The notes under the pieces: generated by a model | Seen by the model: the letters and a program-made list of their open reading frames with translations, nothing else | Told to the model about the DNA's origin: nothing | The model's database searches: none | Shown: in pieces, positions 1-8,700 of the stretch | Layout: each line of letters opens with the position of its first letter | How positions within the stretch are numbered: position 1 is the first letter of the stretch | Source: Ichthyophonus hoferi | Taxonomy: Eukaryota > Opisthokonta > Ichthyosporea > Ichthyophonida > Ichthyophonidae | DNA length: 13,111 nt | Reading direction: 5' to 3' | NCBI GenBank assembly: GCA_002751075.1 | Contig: NAOQ01000050.1 | Location: 213,393-226,503, forward strand | Translations under genes and position numbers: made by a program

Positions 1-40
1 AAAAAACAGATTATAAGAGCATTCCACTCCTCTCTTTCAG

Positions 41-151
41 TCACACGTGGTTGCACGTAATTTGACTGTTAAGAATTTAAAGATGGCTATGCAAATGCAA
101 GAAAAGGAGATTAAAATCTTGTCCTCCATTGGCGATGTATCTGAAGATGAT
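41..151 (+). CDS. Gene 1 internal exon, first visible
   Basis: An acceptor ending in CTCTCTTTCAG at 40 opens a frame of 37 codons that closes at donor GTATGT (152). The peptide contains the basic-hydrophobic helix ARNLTVKNLKMAMQMQEKEI and ends acidic (DVSEDD). Phase 0 at both ends. The internal ATG codons are not needed as starts because the frame runs straight from the acceptor. Confidence 0.7.
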
Positions 152-3100
152 GTATGTTACTATGAGGCTTTGTTTATTATTTTTTAGAACCTATAGACAC
201 TTTTGTTTTGTCTATTATAGAACCTTGAAATGAAGATCTAGTAAACAAGTACGGGTATTAAAAACAAAGAATAAGAAAACTTAGCTGTTTTTTCATTCAA
301 TTGTTCCTTGTCTACCTTCTTTTGTTGCTTACTTGTTGCACTGTATTACATATAACCTTGTATTTTATAGATTACTTTTCATACAATTAGCAGCCCATTT
401 CTCTAGTAATAATGTGTTCCATTTGTTTAGCTACCTTCTACCCATCTGCTTCTTTTTAGTTTTTTTTTTTTTTTTCAACACGAATCATTCGTGAAGCATT
501 AAGATTCAAAAGCCTGCCAGGTGTACGTTTTAGGTGGCAGTAGATTTGATTCATTGATTGTGCTTGGCCACTGTTCTAACTTCCTATGCGCTGACAGACC
601 CATTCTGAAGTACTCAAGGGCTCTCTTCCTCCTGCCACAATATCTTCCATATCCGACAAAAGTGACGGGACTCTAATTTCACAAGAGGACACTGATTCAG
701 ATTACTTGGCTGACGGCGAGATGACCTCTGTACAGCGTGGTTTTGTATGTCCTCCGTATTTTTCCAGCATATTTCTTGTTATTTGCAAACACTATTATTT
801 TTTTTTTACGACTTGAACGTTATATGGGTTGGGGTTGATATATAAGTAACCAGTTACCCGGATCCATCCAACATGGGTTGTCTTGCCTGTTGGCTCGTAA
901 GCTAGTGCCCCTCGCCATTTTGTTATTCCCCAACTTACCTTGTTGTATTCTTTCATGCTCCCTTTATCTTTTACTCTCCTAGGTGCAGGACGAAGTGAGC
1001 AAGCTTAGTTTAGTTACTTGTGAAACAACGAGTTAATGTGCGATATGTAATACTATATTTTTATATATTGATGTTCCGATTTCTTTAAATATTTATACTG
1101 TTTAACCAGTCGCTCCCCTTCCACCCAACTTCGTCCAGGTACAGTCTGAGATAAACAGGCTCAATCTATTAATACAAAAGTTTTTGGAGAGCGCACAGCA
1201 GTCAATATCACTACCCTCTTCCTCTTCCAAGGATGGGCTACATGTGAGTGTTTATTGACGTTTATAATCCAGGCGCTTCCGTTGTTGTTCGGATTATAGA
1301 TATATCTGTTTACATTGGTTTGGATGGTATATAATGCAACGAGATTGGATCCTTAAGAGTAGACTAATTAGCTAATTAGATATATATAGATGTTAATGTG
1401 CAGTAAACACCTCTGAAGGTTATATTGAAAGAATATTTGAAGATGGATATGTAGTATCTCACTTGCATTGATATGAAATTACCAAAAGGGACTTGTGGTA
1501 AGGACCACTTACAGCCACCTGATCTATCTGTTTACTCTTAAATAGTATTTACCTAACATTCTTGCATTATATCATCTCTAAGCTTACCACAATTTAATTT
1601 TTTTCGATTTTGGTGGTCATTTTCATCCATCAGTTCAGTTCAGTGTATTGCTTATGTTTCATAATATAGATTTGTTTTAATTTGATCTATTCGCTAACCA
1701 AACTATTTCCCGTATTATCCGAAGGTACAAGCGGACGTGGCGAAGTTGAACACTCTGCTACTTTCCCTTGTAAATGCTGAACAAGATGTGAAGTTACAAC
1801 TTCAGTCTGATTGCCAAGACAAGACCCGCAAACTATTAAGTGAAGAGCAGGAAACTGCACGCCTCCGATCTGATCTTCATTTAGTAGAGCGCAAGCTAGC
1901 CATCGCAGAGCAACAGCTTTTAAGCAAAGAAAAGGTAGATAATGATTTTAACATGATTGCTTATTCACAAACGACTCATAATAACTTTTATTGGCGTTCT
2001 TTCTTGGTTATAAACATGTTTGTATGTATTTCGTGATGGTAGCGATGGCAGGAAAAATAAGCGAGTGGTAGTGATAATGTATAAGGTGAAGCATGCGGGG
2101 GTCTCCTACACAAGTGATGGGTGAATGGATGAAAAATATTTTTCGGTGTGAAGAGATTTGTTAGAGAAGGCTTATTGAGAGTGAATGCTTACGAGCACAT
2201 GGAGACATATCAGTATATGGAAACAAGGAAATGACATAATTGGAATACTACACCTATACATTATATTGAATTATAACAGTTAATCAAATCAGAATCCCAC
2301 TGAAGCTTTAAAGAGCATGTTTATAGTGTTTTATTCGTCATTAGCCTAAATAGATACGCATATGGTAGAGATAATGTACTGGTGGTGTGCATGATTGCGT
2401 ATGTATGTGATAATTTTATGTAGGGGGGTGGATATGCACGACATGAGATCAATGTTTTACCAAATGGATTGACACGTCAGTAGGAAAACAAAATTAGTCA
2501 ATTGTTGGAGCCAAACCGTTCAATGTTCCTTTTTTAACTGATAGCAATCAATTTTTATCATCGGTTCAATGTTAGTGAATTGCATAATGTTTTCAATCTG
2601 GTAAATTGATTTGTCGATATATATTATGCGAGTAGTTAAACCAATGAGGTAGTTAGATAAAGAGCCATTTTAGTAAGGATATATTATAATTGGAATTATC
2701 AGGATAAAATTGGAGAAAGCATAAAAGGAACAAAAACAGCTAATAAGCATGGTTCTCAGTCGTCAACCTTTACTGTTTAATTTATGCGCTTTTTATACAC
2801 AACCGCATTTAGACCACAGTTATCAAATATGCAATAAATAGCTGAGCGAGAAACTCCAAGCTTCTATATCCATCGAATATTAGAGAAAGACTTAAGAGTA
2901 GCTAACGACAGCTTTAGCTTACCTTTTACCTGACGACAACTATCTGATAGAACTCGGTACAACATATACTAGTTCTATTTCCAATAATGTTATTTGATTT
3001 TTCTTTAGTTGGCTTATCTTTTAGTATAATATCTAAATATTGCTTCTTCTCATGTTTATTTATATTGCTCTCCCCATTTCAGTTGCTAAAAATGCCTGGG

Positions 3101-5020
3101 GCACGGGCGGAGGCGGAGGCCAGAGTGAACGAAATTAAAGAACTTAAAAGTGGTATTGCTAAGAGCCAGGATGAGTTTTGTGAAGCCCAGAAAAAGATAC
3201 AAGGACTACAAAATGACATGAAATCTTTCATTGAACGGGCTATCAAAGAAACAAGGCGGGCAGTTGCGGCAGAAAACCGATGCAAGGAGTTAGAGACTGA
3301 ACATTCAATTCTTGAAAGTAAGTTTGCGAGTGTTTCAAACCTAGTGGAGGAGCTAAAGAGCCAACAAACTGAACGTGACTCTCAAAGCGCAGAAAACCAA
3401 AAGCAGGTCACTAATACAGATACAGAGGTGTCTGATTTGAAAAATATTATAACACAACTACGTCAAGATCTTCAGGTTAACCAACAACTAGAGTTTGAGC
3501 AAGTCCAACGGGCTGACGAGCAACGAGCCCTCGCAGAAGATGTTAAACAACAGCTGGCATCTGCTATTAATGAATCTAACAAGTTACAGGCGGAGTTAAA
3601 TGCATCTATAAATGAATTGGATGAGCTTAAAGCCCAGAAAAAGATACAAGAACTACAAAGGAAAAGTGATATGAGACCTTTCATTGAACGGGCTGTCAAC
3701 GAAGCAAAACGGGCAGTTGCGGCAGAAAACCGATGCAAGGAGTTAGAGACTGAACGTTCAGTTCTTGAAAGTAAGTTTACGAGTGTTTCAAACTTAGTGG
3801 AGGAGCTAAAGAGCCAACAAATGGGGCGTGACTCTCAAAGCACAGACAACCAAAAGGAGGAGGTATCTGATTTGAGAAATATTATAACACAAATAAGTCA
3901 AGAGCTTCAGGTTAGCCAACAGCGAGAGTTTGAGCAAGCTCAACGCGCTGACGTTCAACAAGCTCTTGCAGATGATGTTAAACAAAAGCTGATATCTGCT
4001 ATTGATGAATCCAACAAGTTACACGCTGAATTAAATGCATCCATAAATGAATTGACTGAGATTAAAGCCCGGGTTGGTGGTATTTCCGATACTATACCAG
4101 AGCTACGTCAAGAACTATATGTTAGCGAACAGCGAGTGGATGAGCAGACTAAACGCGGAGACCAGCAAGAGGAACTATGTAAAGATGTTCAACAACGCCT
4201 ATCATCTACTACTGATGAGTGTGGTAAGTTACGCGCCGAGTTAAAAGCATTAATGGATGAATCTGACAAGGTTGAAGCCAGTAACAGCGAGACTGCTCTG
4301 CTTTTGGAGCAGCATAATATGGATCAGGCTAAATTGGCTAAAATGGAAGAAGATGTTCATAATGCTATGAAAACCGTTGAAGAATCTAAGACGCAAGCCA
4401 AAAATACAGATTTGGCCATGAGAAAGTTAGAAAAGACTATAATAGAGCTACGACAAGAGATCCAGAACAGCCATGAGAAAGTGAATGAGCATATAAAGTA
4501 TGCTAACGCACAGCAGGATCTTATCGAGGACCTCCAACTACGCCTGTCATGCTCCACCAAAGAGGCTAGTAGGTTGAATGCTTCCCTTGAATTTCACAAA
4601 GAAAAAGTAAGTGAACTACAATCTCAGCTGACTGAAACAAAATGCCAATTGGTCAAACTTGAAGGCCGTATAGAGCATTGCACTAGCAATGAGACTGAAC
4701 GTCTCTATAAGCAACTGCATGCCAGTAAAGAACGGGAGAACGCATATAGCAATCGTTTGTCTGAGTTGAAGAACGAGATTGACAATACAAAGAGAACTTT
4801 AGAGGTACAGAGCAAACGGGCTATTGATGCAGAGAATAAGGTGTCTGTGTTAGCAAACAAACAGGTACAACGACAGCAGCAGGCCCGAACTCAGCCCGTA
4901 TCTGATTGTATTTCGATGGAAGCGGCCACATCTGAGATTAAGAGGCTGCGAGCTCTATTGATAGAAGCCAGAAGTACGATTGTCTATCGCCCATATGGGA
5001 TGAATGGATTCATTTGTTAA
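41..5020 (+). CDS. Gene 1: long coiled-coil repeat protein, six visible exons, 5' end outside window
   Basis: Spliced model: 41-151, 598-744, 983-1012, 1139-1243, 1725-1934 and 3083-5020, all phase 0, giving 846 visible residues before TAA at 5018-5020. The first 130 or so residues mix a short helix, an acidic Ser/Asp-rich segment and short heptad pieces. The rest is almost continuous coiled coil rich in E, K, Q, L and A with few prolines. This is the composition of filament-like, golgin-like or motor-stalk proteins, but I see no motor, kinase, zinc-finger or membrane domain, so no function is assigned. Donors GTATGT, GTATGT, GTGAGT and GTAGAT are plausible; exon 3 is the weak link. A second gene with matching exon order follows at 5560. 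The start codon lies left of position 1. That the gene is real is well supported; exact splice sites are inference. Confidence 0.8.
152..597 (+). other. Intron, 446 nt
   Basis: Donor GTATGT at 152, branch-like TTCTAAC near 574-580 and acceptor CTGACAG ending at 597. It carries a run of 16 T at 460-475. I see no exon or RNA gene inside. Confidence 0.65.
460..475 (+). repeat. Poly-T run in intron
   Basis: Sixteen consecutive T bases. It lies too far (over 120 nt) from the acceptor at 597 to act as its polypyrimidine tract, so it is probably a simple-sequence tract. Confidence 0.8.
598..744 (+). CDS. Gene 1 exon, acidic Ser/Asp-rich segment
   Basis: Forty-nine codons between acceptor CAG at 597 and donor GTATGT at 745, phase 0 both ends. 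The peptide is rich in S, D, E and T and probably disordered. It ends DYLADGEMTSVQRGF. The spacing D-x-L-x-D-G...S...F recurs at the end of the first exon of gene 2 (5560-5700, DDLRDGPIKSSSF), which I read as common descent. Confidence 0.75.
983..1012 (+). CDS. Gene 1 very short exon with uncertain donor
   Basis: Acceptor CTCCTAG at 982 opens VQDEVSKLSL, one heptad-like piece resembling the starts of the exons at 1139 (VQSEINRLNL) and 1725 (VQADVAKLNT). The next exon needs a phase-0 donor. Two exist: GTTACT at 1013 (30-nt exon, weak site) and GTGAGC at 995 (12-nt exon, strong site). The longer form keeps the heptad and is preferred. Reading on reaches a stop within eight codons, so the exon cannot extend far. 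It could also be a skipped cassette. Confidence 0.5.
1139..1243 (+). CDS. Gene 1 exon starting Val-Gln
   Basis: Thirty-five codons from acceptor CGTCCAG (1138) to donor GTGAGT (1244), phase 0. It begins with one heptad pair (VQSEINRLNLLIQKFLES) and ends with the linker SLPSSSSKDGLH. The linker resembles TLPSSSTKPSCDL near the end of the Val-Gln exon of gene 2 (6220-6435), which suggests these two exons correspond. Confidence 0.75.
1244..1724 (+). other. Intron, 481 nt
   Basis: Donor GTGAGT, branch-like GCTAAC near 1692-1697, acceptor CCGAAG ending at 1724 (an AAG rather than CAG/TAG). AT-rich, with no exon visible. Confidence 0.6.
1725..1934 (+). CDS. Gene 1 exon, coiled-coil segment starting Val-Gln
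   Basis: Seventy codons from acceptor AAG (1724) to donor GTAGAT (1935), phase 0. It begins VQADVAKLNTLLLSLVNAEQ and continues as an uninterrupted charged heptad helix (for example ARLRSDLHLVERKLAIAEQQ). Reading past 1934 gives an unrelated, hydrophobic AT-rich tail, which marks the intron border. Confidence 0.8.
1935..3082 (+). other. Long intron, 1148 nt
   Basis: It runs from GTAGAT to a strong acceptor, CTCCCCATTTCAG. The stretch of about 2030-2470 is G-rich and C-poor compared with the rest. A frame at about 2842-2940 looks weakly protein-like, but its phase does not fit the flanking exons. No transposon or RNA gene is recognised. Confidence 0.6.
3083..5020 (+). CDS. Gene 1 terminal exon: 645-residue tandem-repeat coiled coil
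   Basis: The exon opens with LLKMPGARAEAEARVNEIKE right after acceptor CAG at 3082 and stays open to TAA at 5018-5020. The open frame extends upstream to an ATG at 2987, but that part translates the intron's pyrimidine tract and is excluded. Residues 35-183 and 184-328 of the exon are two near-copies of one unit, and residues 329-399 and about 449-514 are shorter, more diverged copies. The core motif is ERAxxEx(K/R)RAVAAENRCKELE. The last 15 residues (STIVYRPYGMNGFIC) leave the heptad pattern. Long uninterrupted helix suggests a rod or scaffold protein. Confidence 0.9.
   Translation: MLKMPGARAEAEARVNEIKELKSGIAKSQDEFCEAQKKIQGLQNDMKSFIERAIKETRRAVAAENRCKELETEHSILESKFASVSNLVEELKSQQTERDSQSAENQKQVTNTDTEVSDLKNIITQLRQDLQVNQQLEFEQVQRADEQRALAEDVKQQLASAINESNKLQAELNASINELDELKAQKKIQELQRKSDMRPFIERAVNEAKRAVAAENRCKELETERSVLESKFTSVSNLVEELKSQQMGRDSQSTDNQKEEVSDLRNIITQISQELQVSQQREFEQAQRADVQQALADDVKQKLISAIDESNKLHAELNASINELTEIKARVGGISDTIPELRQELYVSEQRVDEQTKRGDQQEELCKDVQQRLSSTTDECGKLRAELKALMDESDKVEASNSETALLLEQHNMDQAKLAKMEEDVHNAMKTVEESKTQAKNTDLAMRKLEKTIIELRQEIQNSHEKVNEHIKYANAQQDLIEDLQLRLSCSTKEASRLNASLEFHKEKVSELQSQLTETKCQLVKLEGRIEHCTSNETERLYKQLHASKERENAYSNRLSELKNEIDNTKRTLEVQSKRAIDAENKVSVLANKQVQRQQQARTQPVSDCISMEAATSEIKRLRALLIEARSTIVYRPYGMNGFIC
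3185..3631 (+). repeat. Coding tandem repeat, copy 1 (447 nt)
   Basis: Encodes 149 residues from AQKKIQGLQNDMKSF to ASINELDELK. Bases 3257-3302 match 3710-3755 in copy 2 exactly (46 nt), and long further stretches differ at few sites. Relative to copy 2 it has six extra codons around VTNTDT and lacks two codons near the start. Confidence 0.9.
3632..4066 (+). repeat. Coding tandem repeat, copy 2 (435 nt)
   Basis: Encodes 145 residues from AQKKIQELQRKSD to ASINELTEIK and abuts copy 1 directly. The join falls at the same codon (Ala-Gln-Lys-Lys) that begins copy 1, as expected of an in-frame tandem duplication by unequal exchange or slippage. Confidence 0.9.
4067..4279 (+). repeat. Coding tandem repeat, partial diverged copy 3
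   Basis: Encodes a counterpart of only the second half of the unit: ISDTIPELRQELYVSEQRVD matches the VSDLRNIITQISQELQVSQQ part, followed by a DVQQRLSSTTDECGKLRAEL counterpart of DVKQKLISAIDESNKLHAEL. The first half with the RAVAAENRC core is absent. Older than copies 1 and 2, judging by protein divergence. Confidence 0.7.
4427..4624 (+). repeat. Coding repeat, distant copy 4
   Basis: LEKTIIELRQEIQNSHEKVN, then a DLIEDLQLRLSCSTKEASRL segment, follow the same half-unit order as copy 3. The match is at protein level only; generic heptad similarity could explain part of it. Confidence 0.5.
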
Positions 5021-5060
5021 ACCGTCGCTCGAATTATTTGGTGTTTATGTTTGTGGTGAT

Positions 5061-5066
5061 AATAAA
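5061..5066 (+). terminator. Polyadenylation signal AATAAA for gene 1
   Basis: AATAAA lies 40 nt after the TAA stop. Together with the in-frame stop this favours gene 1 ending here rather than running on into the exons after 5560. Confidence 0.45.
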
Positions 5067-5479
5067 TATCATATGCTATTAGTAGAGGACAATACAAGAT
5101 GGTAGGTGTGTTATTCAACATTCTGAAGTCCTGTCTGAAAATTGGATATGAATTTGGGCGGCATTTACACGCTCATTATTTATCTAGAAAACCTTTTGAC
5201 CAATGATATAGCCGTTGTAAAATTTAAAATTCTTTCAGATAATCAAAAGATATTAAATTAACTGAAGTATTTTTAGTTGCTCTTGGAGCCAATCTGTCCA
5301 GTTTGTATCCATTCATTTTTTTCTTATATTTTTAGCACATAATTTACTTGCTATATATGTCGAAATAAACATGGATTATGTTGGTTATATGTAGTTATAT
5401 ATAATTTTTGTATATTACATATTACGGTGCATTATTGTAATCATAAGCCCATTTCCAACAAAACTTCTTCTCTTGCCTT

Positions 5480-5485
5480 TATAAA
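5480..5485 (+). promoter_or_regulatory. TATAAA box, candidate promoter of gene 2
   Basis: TATAAA sits in a pyrimidine-rich stretch (CTTCTTCTCTTGCC before it, CTCTTCTTTT after it) about 75 nt before the ATG at 5560. The spacing fits a short leader. AT-rich DNA makes chance matches common. Confidence 0.35.
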
Positions 5486-5559
5486 CTCTTCTTTTAATAT
5501 AAAATATTTAATATAGTTTTAAGGGAAACGCGGGCAAGTAGCCTTGGTCTATAAGAAAC

Positions 5560-5700
5560 ATGACCGTGCAAAAGGCAAATGGAGAAACAAAAATGTGTAA
5601 CTCCCCAATGAATATTTCGAAAGGATCTACAACAAGTTTTAAAGATGGTGCAAAGAGCTTTGATGACCTAAGAGATGGACCCATAAAGTCTTCCAGTTTT
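5560..5700 (+). CDS. Gene 2 first coding exon
   Basis: Forty-seven codons from ATG to donor GTACAT at 5701, phase 0, starting MTVQKANGETKM and ending DDLRDGPIKSSSF. The end resembles the end of gene 1 exon 598-744. It was assigned from position, Met context and that similarity. Reading on past 5700 stops within two codons. An upstream exon joined at the TAG acceptor-like site (5541) cannot be excluded. Confidence 0.55.
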
Positions 5701-8700
5701 GTACATTAACACTTCTATCGACTGGACGTATTTATTCTTTAAATAATTATTTCCTGTATTATAATGTCATATGTAGAGCAGTAAACTATACCAAAAACGT
5801 ATTGGAATTGTATAATTATAACGAGCCGGTAGTTGAAACTGGAATGTGTTGCACAAAGTGAACAACAACTTGCTGCAACCTGACAGAAAAGGCTGGCTAA
5901 GGATATAGAATGAACGAGTATAAAGCGATGTGGGGAATAATAAGTAAATATAGGAACTCCATATATGGTGGAGTTGAGGTGGCACTGAGTTGGTTTGTGG
6001 TATAATCTTTTAATACTTATCCTCATCTTTTATCCAAATGACATACCTTCATTTTTTTAAAAAAGAAAAAGCCATTCCTCTTGTCTTTAGCTAGTCATGC
6101 TAATTTTACATGTCTTTTTGCATATTCCAAATATGCCTTATAATTAAAAATGTTTTACCCAAGCTGGAGCTAGTATTTATCACCTCCTTACCTTGACCTT
6201 CATTCTTTCACGCATTCAGGTCCAAACCGAGGTGATTAAAATCAACACTTGGACGAGTCACATGCATTCTACAAAAAAAAATGATATGGTGGATGCAAAG
6301 ATGCAATCACCAGGATTAACAAGAAAACTGACTACAGGAAAAAACGAAATTACAAGATCCCAAACTTTGCCTTCGTCCTCTACAAAGCCCTCTTGTGATT
6401 TGAACTCAAAATATTTTCTCGTTGGAGAGAAGACTGTAAGTATGGGTAACTATATATTAGATAATGAAATCAATGTATGCCTTAATATTGATTTGATACG
6501 TATAGTTATTAGCGAGAGGAGTTTGGTAATGAAGGAAGAAGAAAGAGTTTTTTATTAGAGGGTGATAAGTTTGTAGTACTACTGTTGATTCCGCATTTGT
6601 CTTTTTAACTTAAAAATAAAATGAAAATTACCTCTGTTGTTTGCACCATCGGTACTGACTAAGAAGGAAGTTTATTATTAACTCACATGGCATTTTTTGC
6701 AGGGAATAGAGGCAGATGAAGTAGTTAATGGCCGTGTCAAAAATCTTGCATTTTGTAACCTTCTATTAGGCGAGGCCCAAGACAAAATTAAAGAACTACA
6801 AGCAAATATTAACTATCATACGAATCGGGCTATGAAAGAGACGAATCGGGCTGTTGCAGCTGAAGCACGATGCATGAAGTTGGAGGTCGAACTTTCTATG
6901 TTAAAAAAAAAAATAGAAAATAGTGCTTATAATGTTGAGAGAATTGAAAAACTATTGGATAATGAACTCTTGGAAAAGTCAAAAGAAAACTTTGGTGGTG
7001 TCACAGAAAGCCTGACAAGCCAAGAAAGACAGATTATCAACATAGATGTGGCTGCTTCTGGTAGTATAAATACTGCAATACAGCCAGGACTAAATCACCA
7101 GGGCCGCCATATTGAGGTATTGGAACAGAATATGATAGAAAACCGGACAAATGAATTTATCACAAGTCTTCAACCAGAGCCAGTCTCAACTACTAGAAAC
7201 ATTGCCAGTACACTAGAATGTGTCTCGGATTCTCATTTGGAAGGAATGGGAGGAAGCCGGGTACCGTTGACTGAGCCAAAGACTTCAAATAAGAAAAATG
7301 TGGCTCTTGATTCATCAATTGATAACTCCGAAATTCAACCACCAATCGGTCAAGTTAACATGCAAGAATCATCGATGCAATTGAATAGTCAGGTAGGGTG
7401 TATTTTATTTACTTTGTTCTAGTATGGATTAACCCATGACAAAAATCATTGTGTAGGTAGCATTAATTTAGTCCATTAATCATTGGTTGACCACTATTAT
7501 GCAAATGTTTATTATAAAGGTAATTATTTAATTTCTTTCTCTTTTCTTTTTGTGTTTTTCCTTAACTATCCCTTAGATAACGCAATAGATTATGCATCAT
7601 TGATTTCTTTTTTTCTAATCCAAGCCCTATGGCACAAAACAATATATAACTATTCACACATATTTATTTTCAGGAATCAATAATTCAACAAGCCAAGGAG
7701 CTGGAGTCATTCGATATTAATTCAACTATTAGTTGTAATGAATTTGGGCAAACCATCTACATGTTTTCGTTTACTGGTATGATCTAATTAGGAGATAAAG
7801 ATGCAGTGATGGAGAGAAGAAAGTAGGTAGATTAAGCAAACCAGATAAAGGTGTAAACAAAGGCCTTAATGTAGGATAAAAAGACGGTCTATCTGTTGTA
7901 GAGCAGGTTTACATGAATGGTAATCGTTGAAGACAAAAAATATCATTCCTCCGTGAGTATTGCTTAGTGTCGCATGTAGAGATATTTATGGAAAAAGTGA
8001 CCGATATGCTCCGGAGATAGTGAGATTATATAACCAGGAATAGAATGGAAATCGAACAGTAAGGCGATAGTAGTATGTTTTATAAAGTGATTTATAGGAG
8101 TAGGACTGGTGTATGAATGATTAATGAAATGTCGATCACAGTGGATGGTATTCAATATGAATTGGTCAAGCCGTATTCTGAAATGCGACAGCTATACTAC
8201 ACCGCTAAAAGTATAAGTGGAATCAGGCATGTAGATATTTAATATATTTTCTTGATGTTAATTGATTCAGTGATTACTGGAACATCTTTGGGCATATCAT
8301 TTTTAGAAATTTAAAATATTTCTGTTGCAATATGCATCAATTGTTGCTTTTACTTGACTGATGTCTGTTGTATTAAGTATTACTATTACCTAGAACTTAC
8401 CTTTATTATCCCCACCAGTTCTAGTCTTTCCCCTTTTACTAGATATCTATATACCTTTATCTACATCCTATTTGTCTTACATCCCCTTCACACTAACTCT
8501 CACCTCCCATTTTCACCCTTTCATCATTAGTTCCCTTATTTATTTTTATCTCTTCTTTATTGACAATATGACACCTAACCAATCATGCTCCCCGCCCCTT
8601 TTTACAGTCTCCAAGATAACGAATGGGGTCCCTTCCCACCAAAGGTATATGGGCCTCGAAAATATTTTCATGGTGTGATTGAACAGAGGCGTGTAAAGTT

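Larger units (their letters stand above)
5021..5559. other. Intergenic region between the two coiled-coil genes, 539 nt
   Basis: Holds the gene 1 3' flank and the gene 2 promoter region. No frame with coding character was found. A short stretch at about 5281-5302 shares TTGGAGCCAA with the gene 1 intron near 2507. Confidence 0.5.

Noticed and set aside
2842-2940. Possible extra exon inside the long gene 1 intron
   Set aside because: Its frame needs a phase-1 acceptor while both neighbours are phase 0, and the peptide lacks heptads.
2987-3082. ATG at 2987 as start of the large frame, giving a hydrophobic N-terminus like a signal or membrane segment
   Set aside because: The hydrophobic stretch is the translation of a T/C-rich intron end, and a strong acceptor (CCCCATTTCAG) sits at 3082 exactly where the heptad protein begins.
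3079-4560. Minus-strand open frames inside the large exon, two starting with the same ten residues
   Set aside because: They are shadows of the plus-strand repeat. Their shared start only reflects the duplicated DNA.
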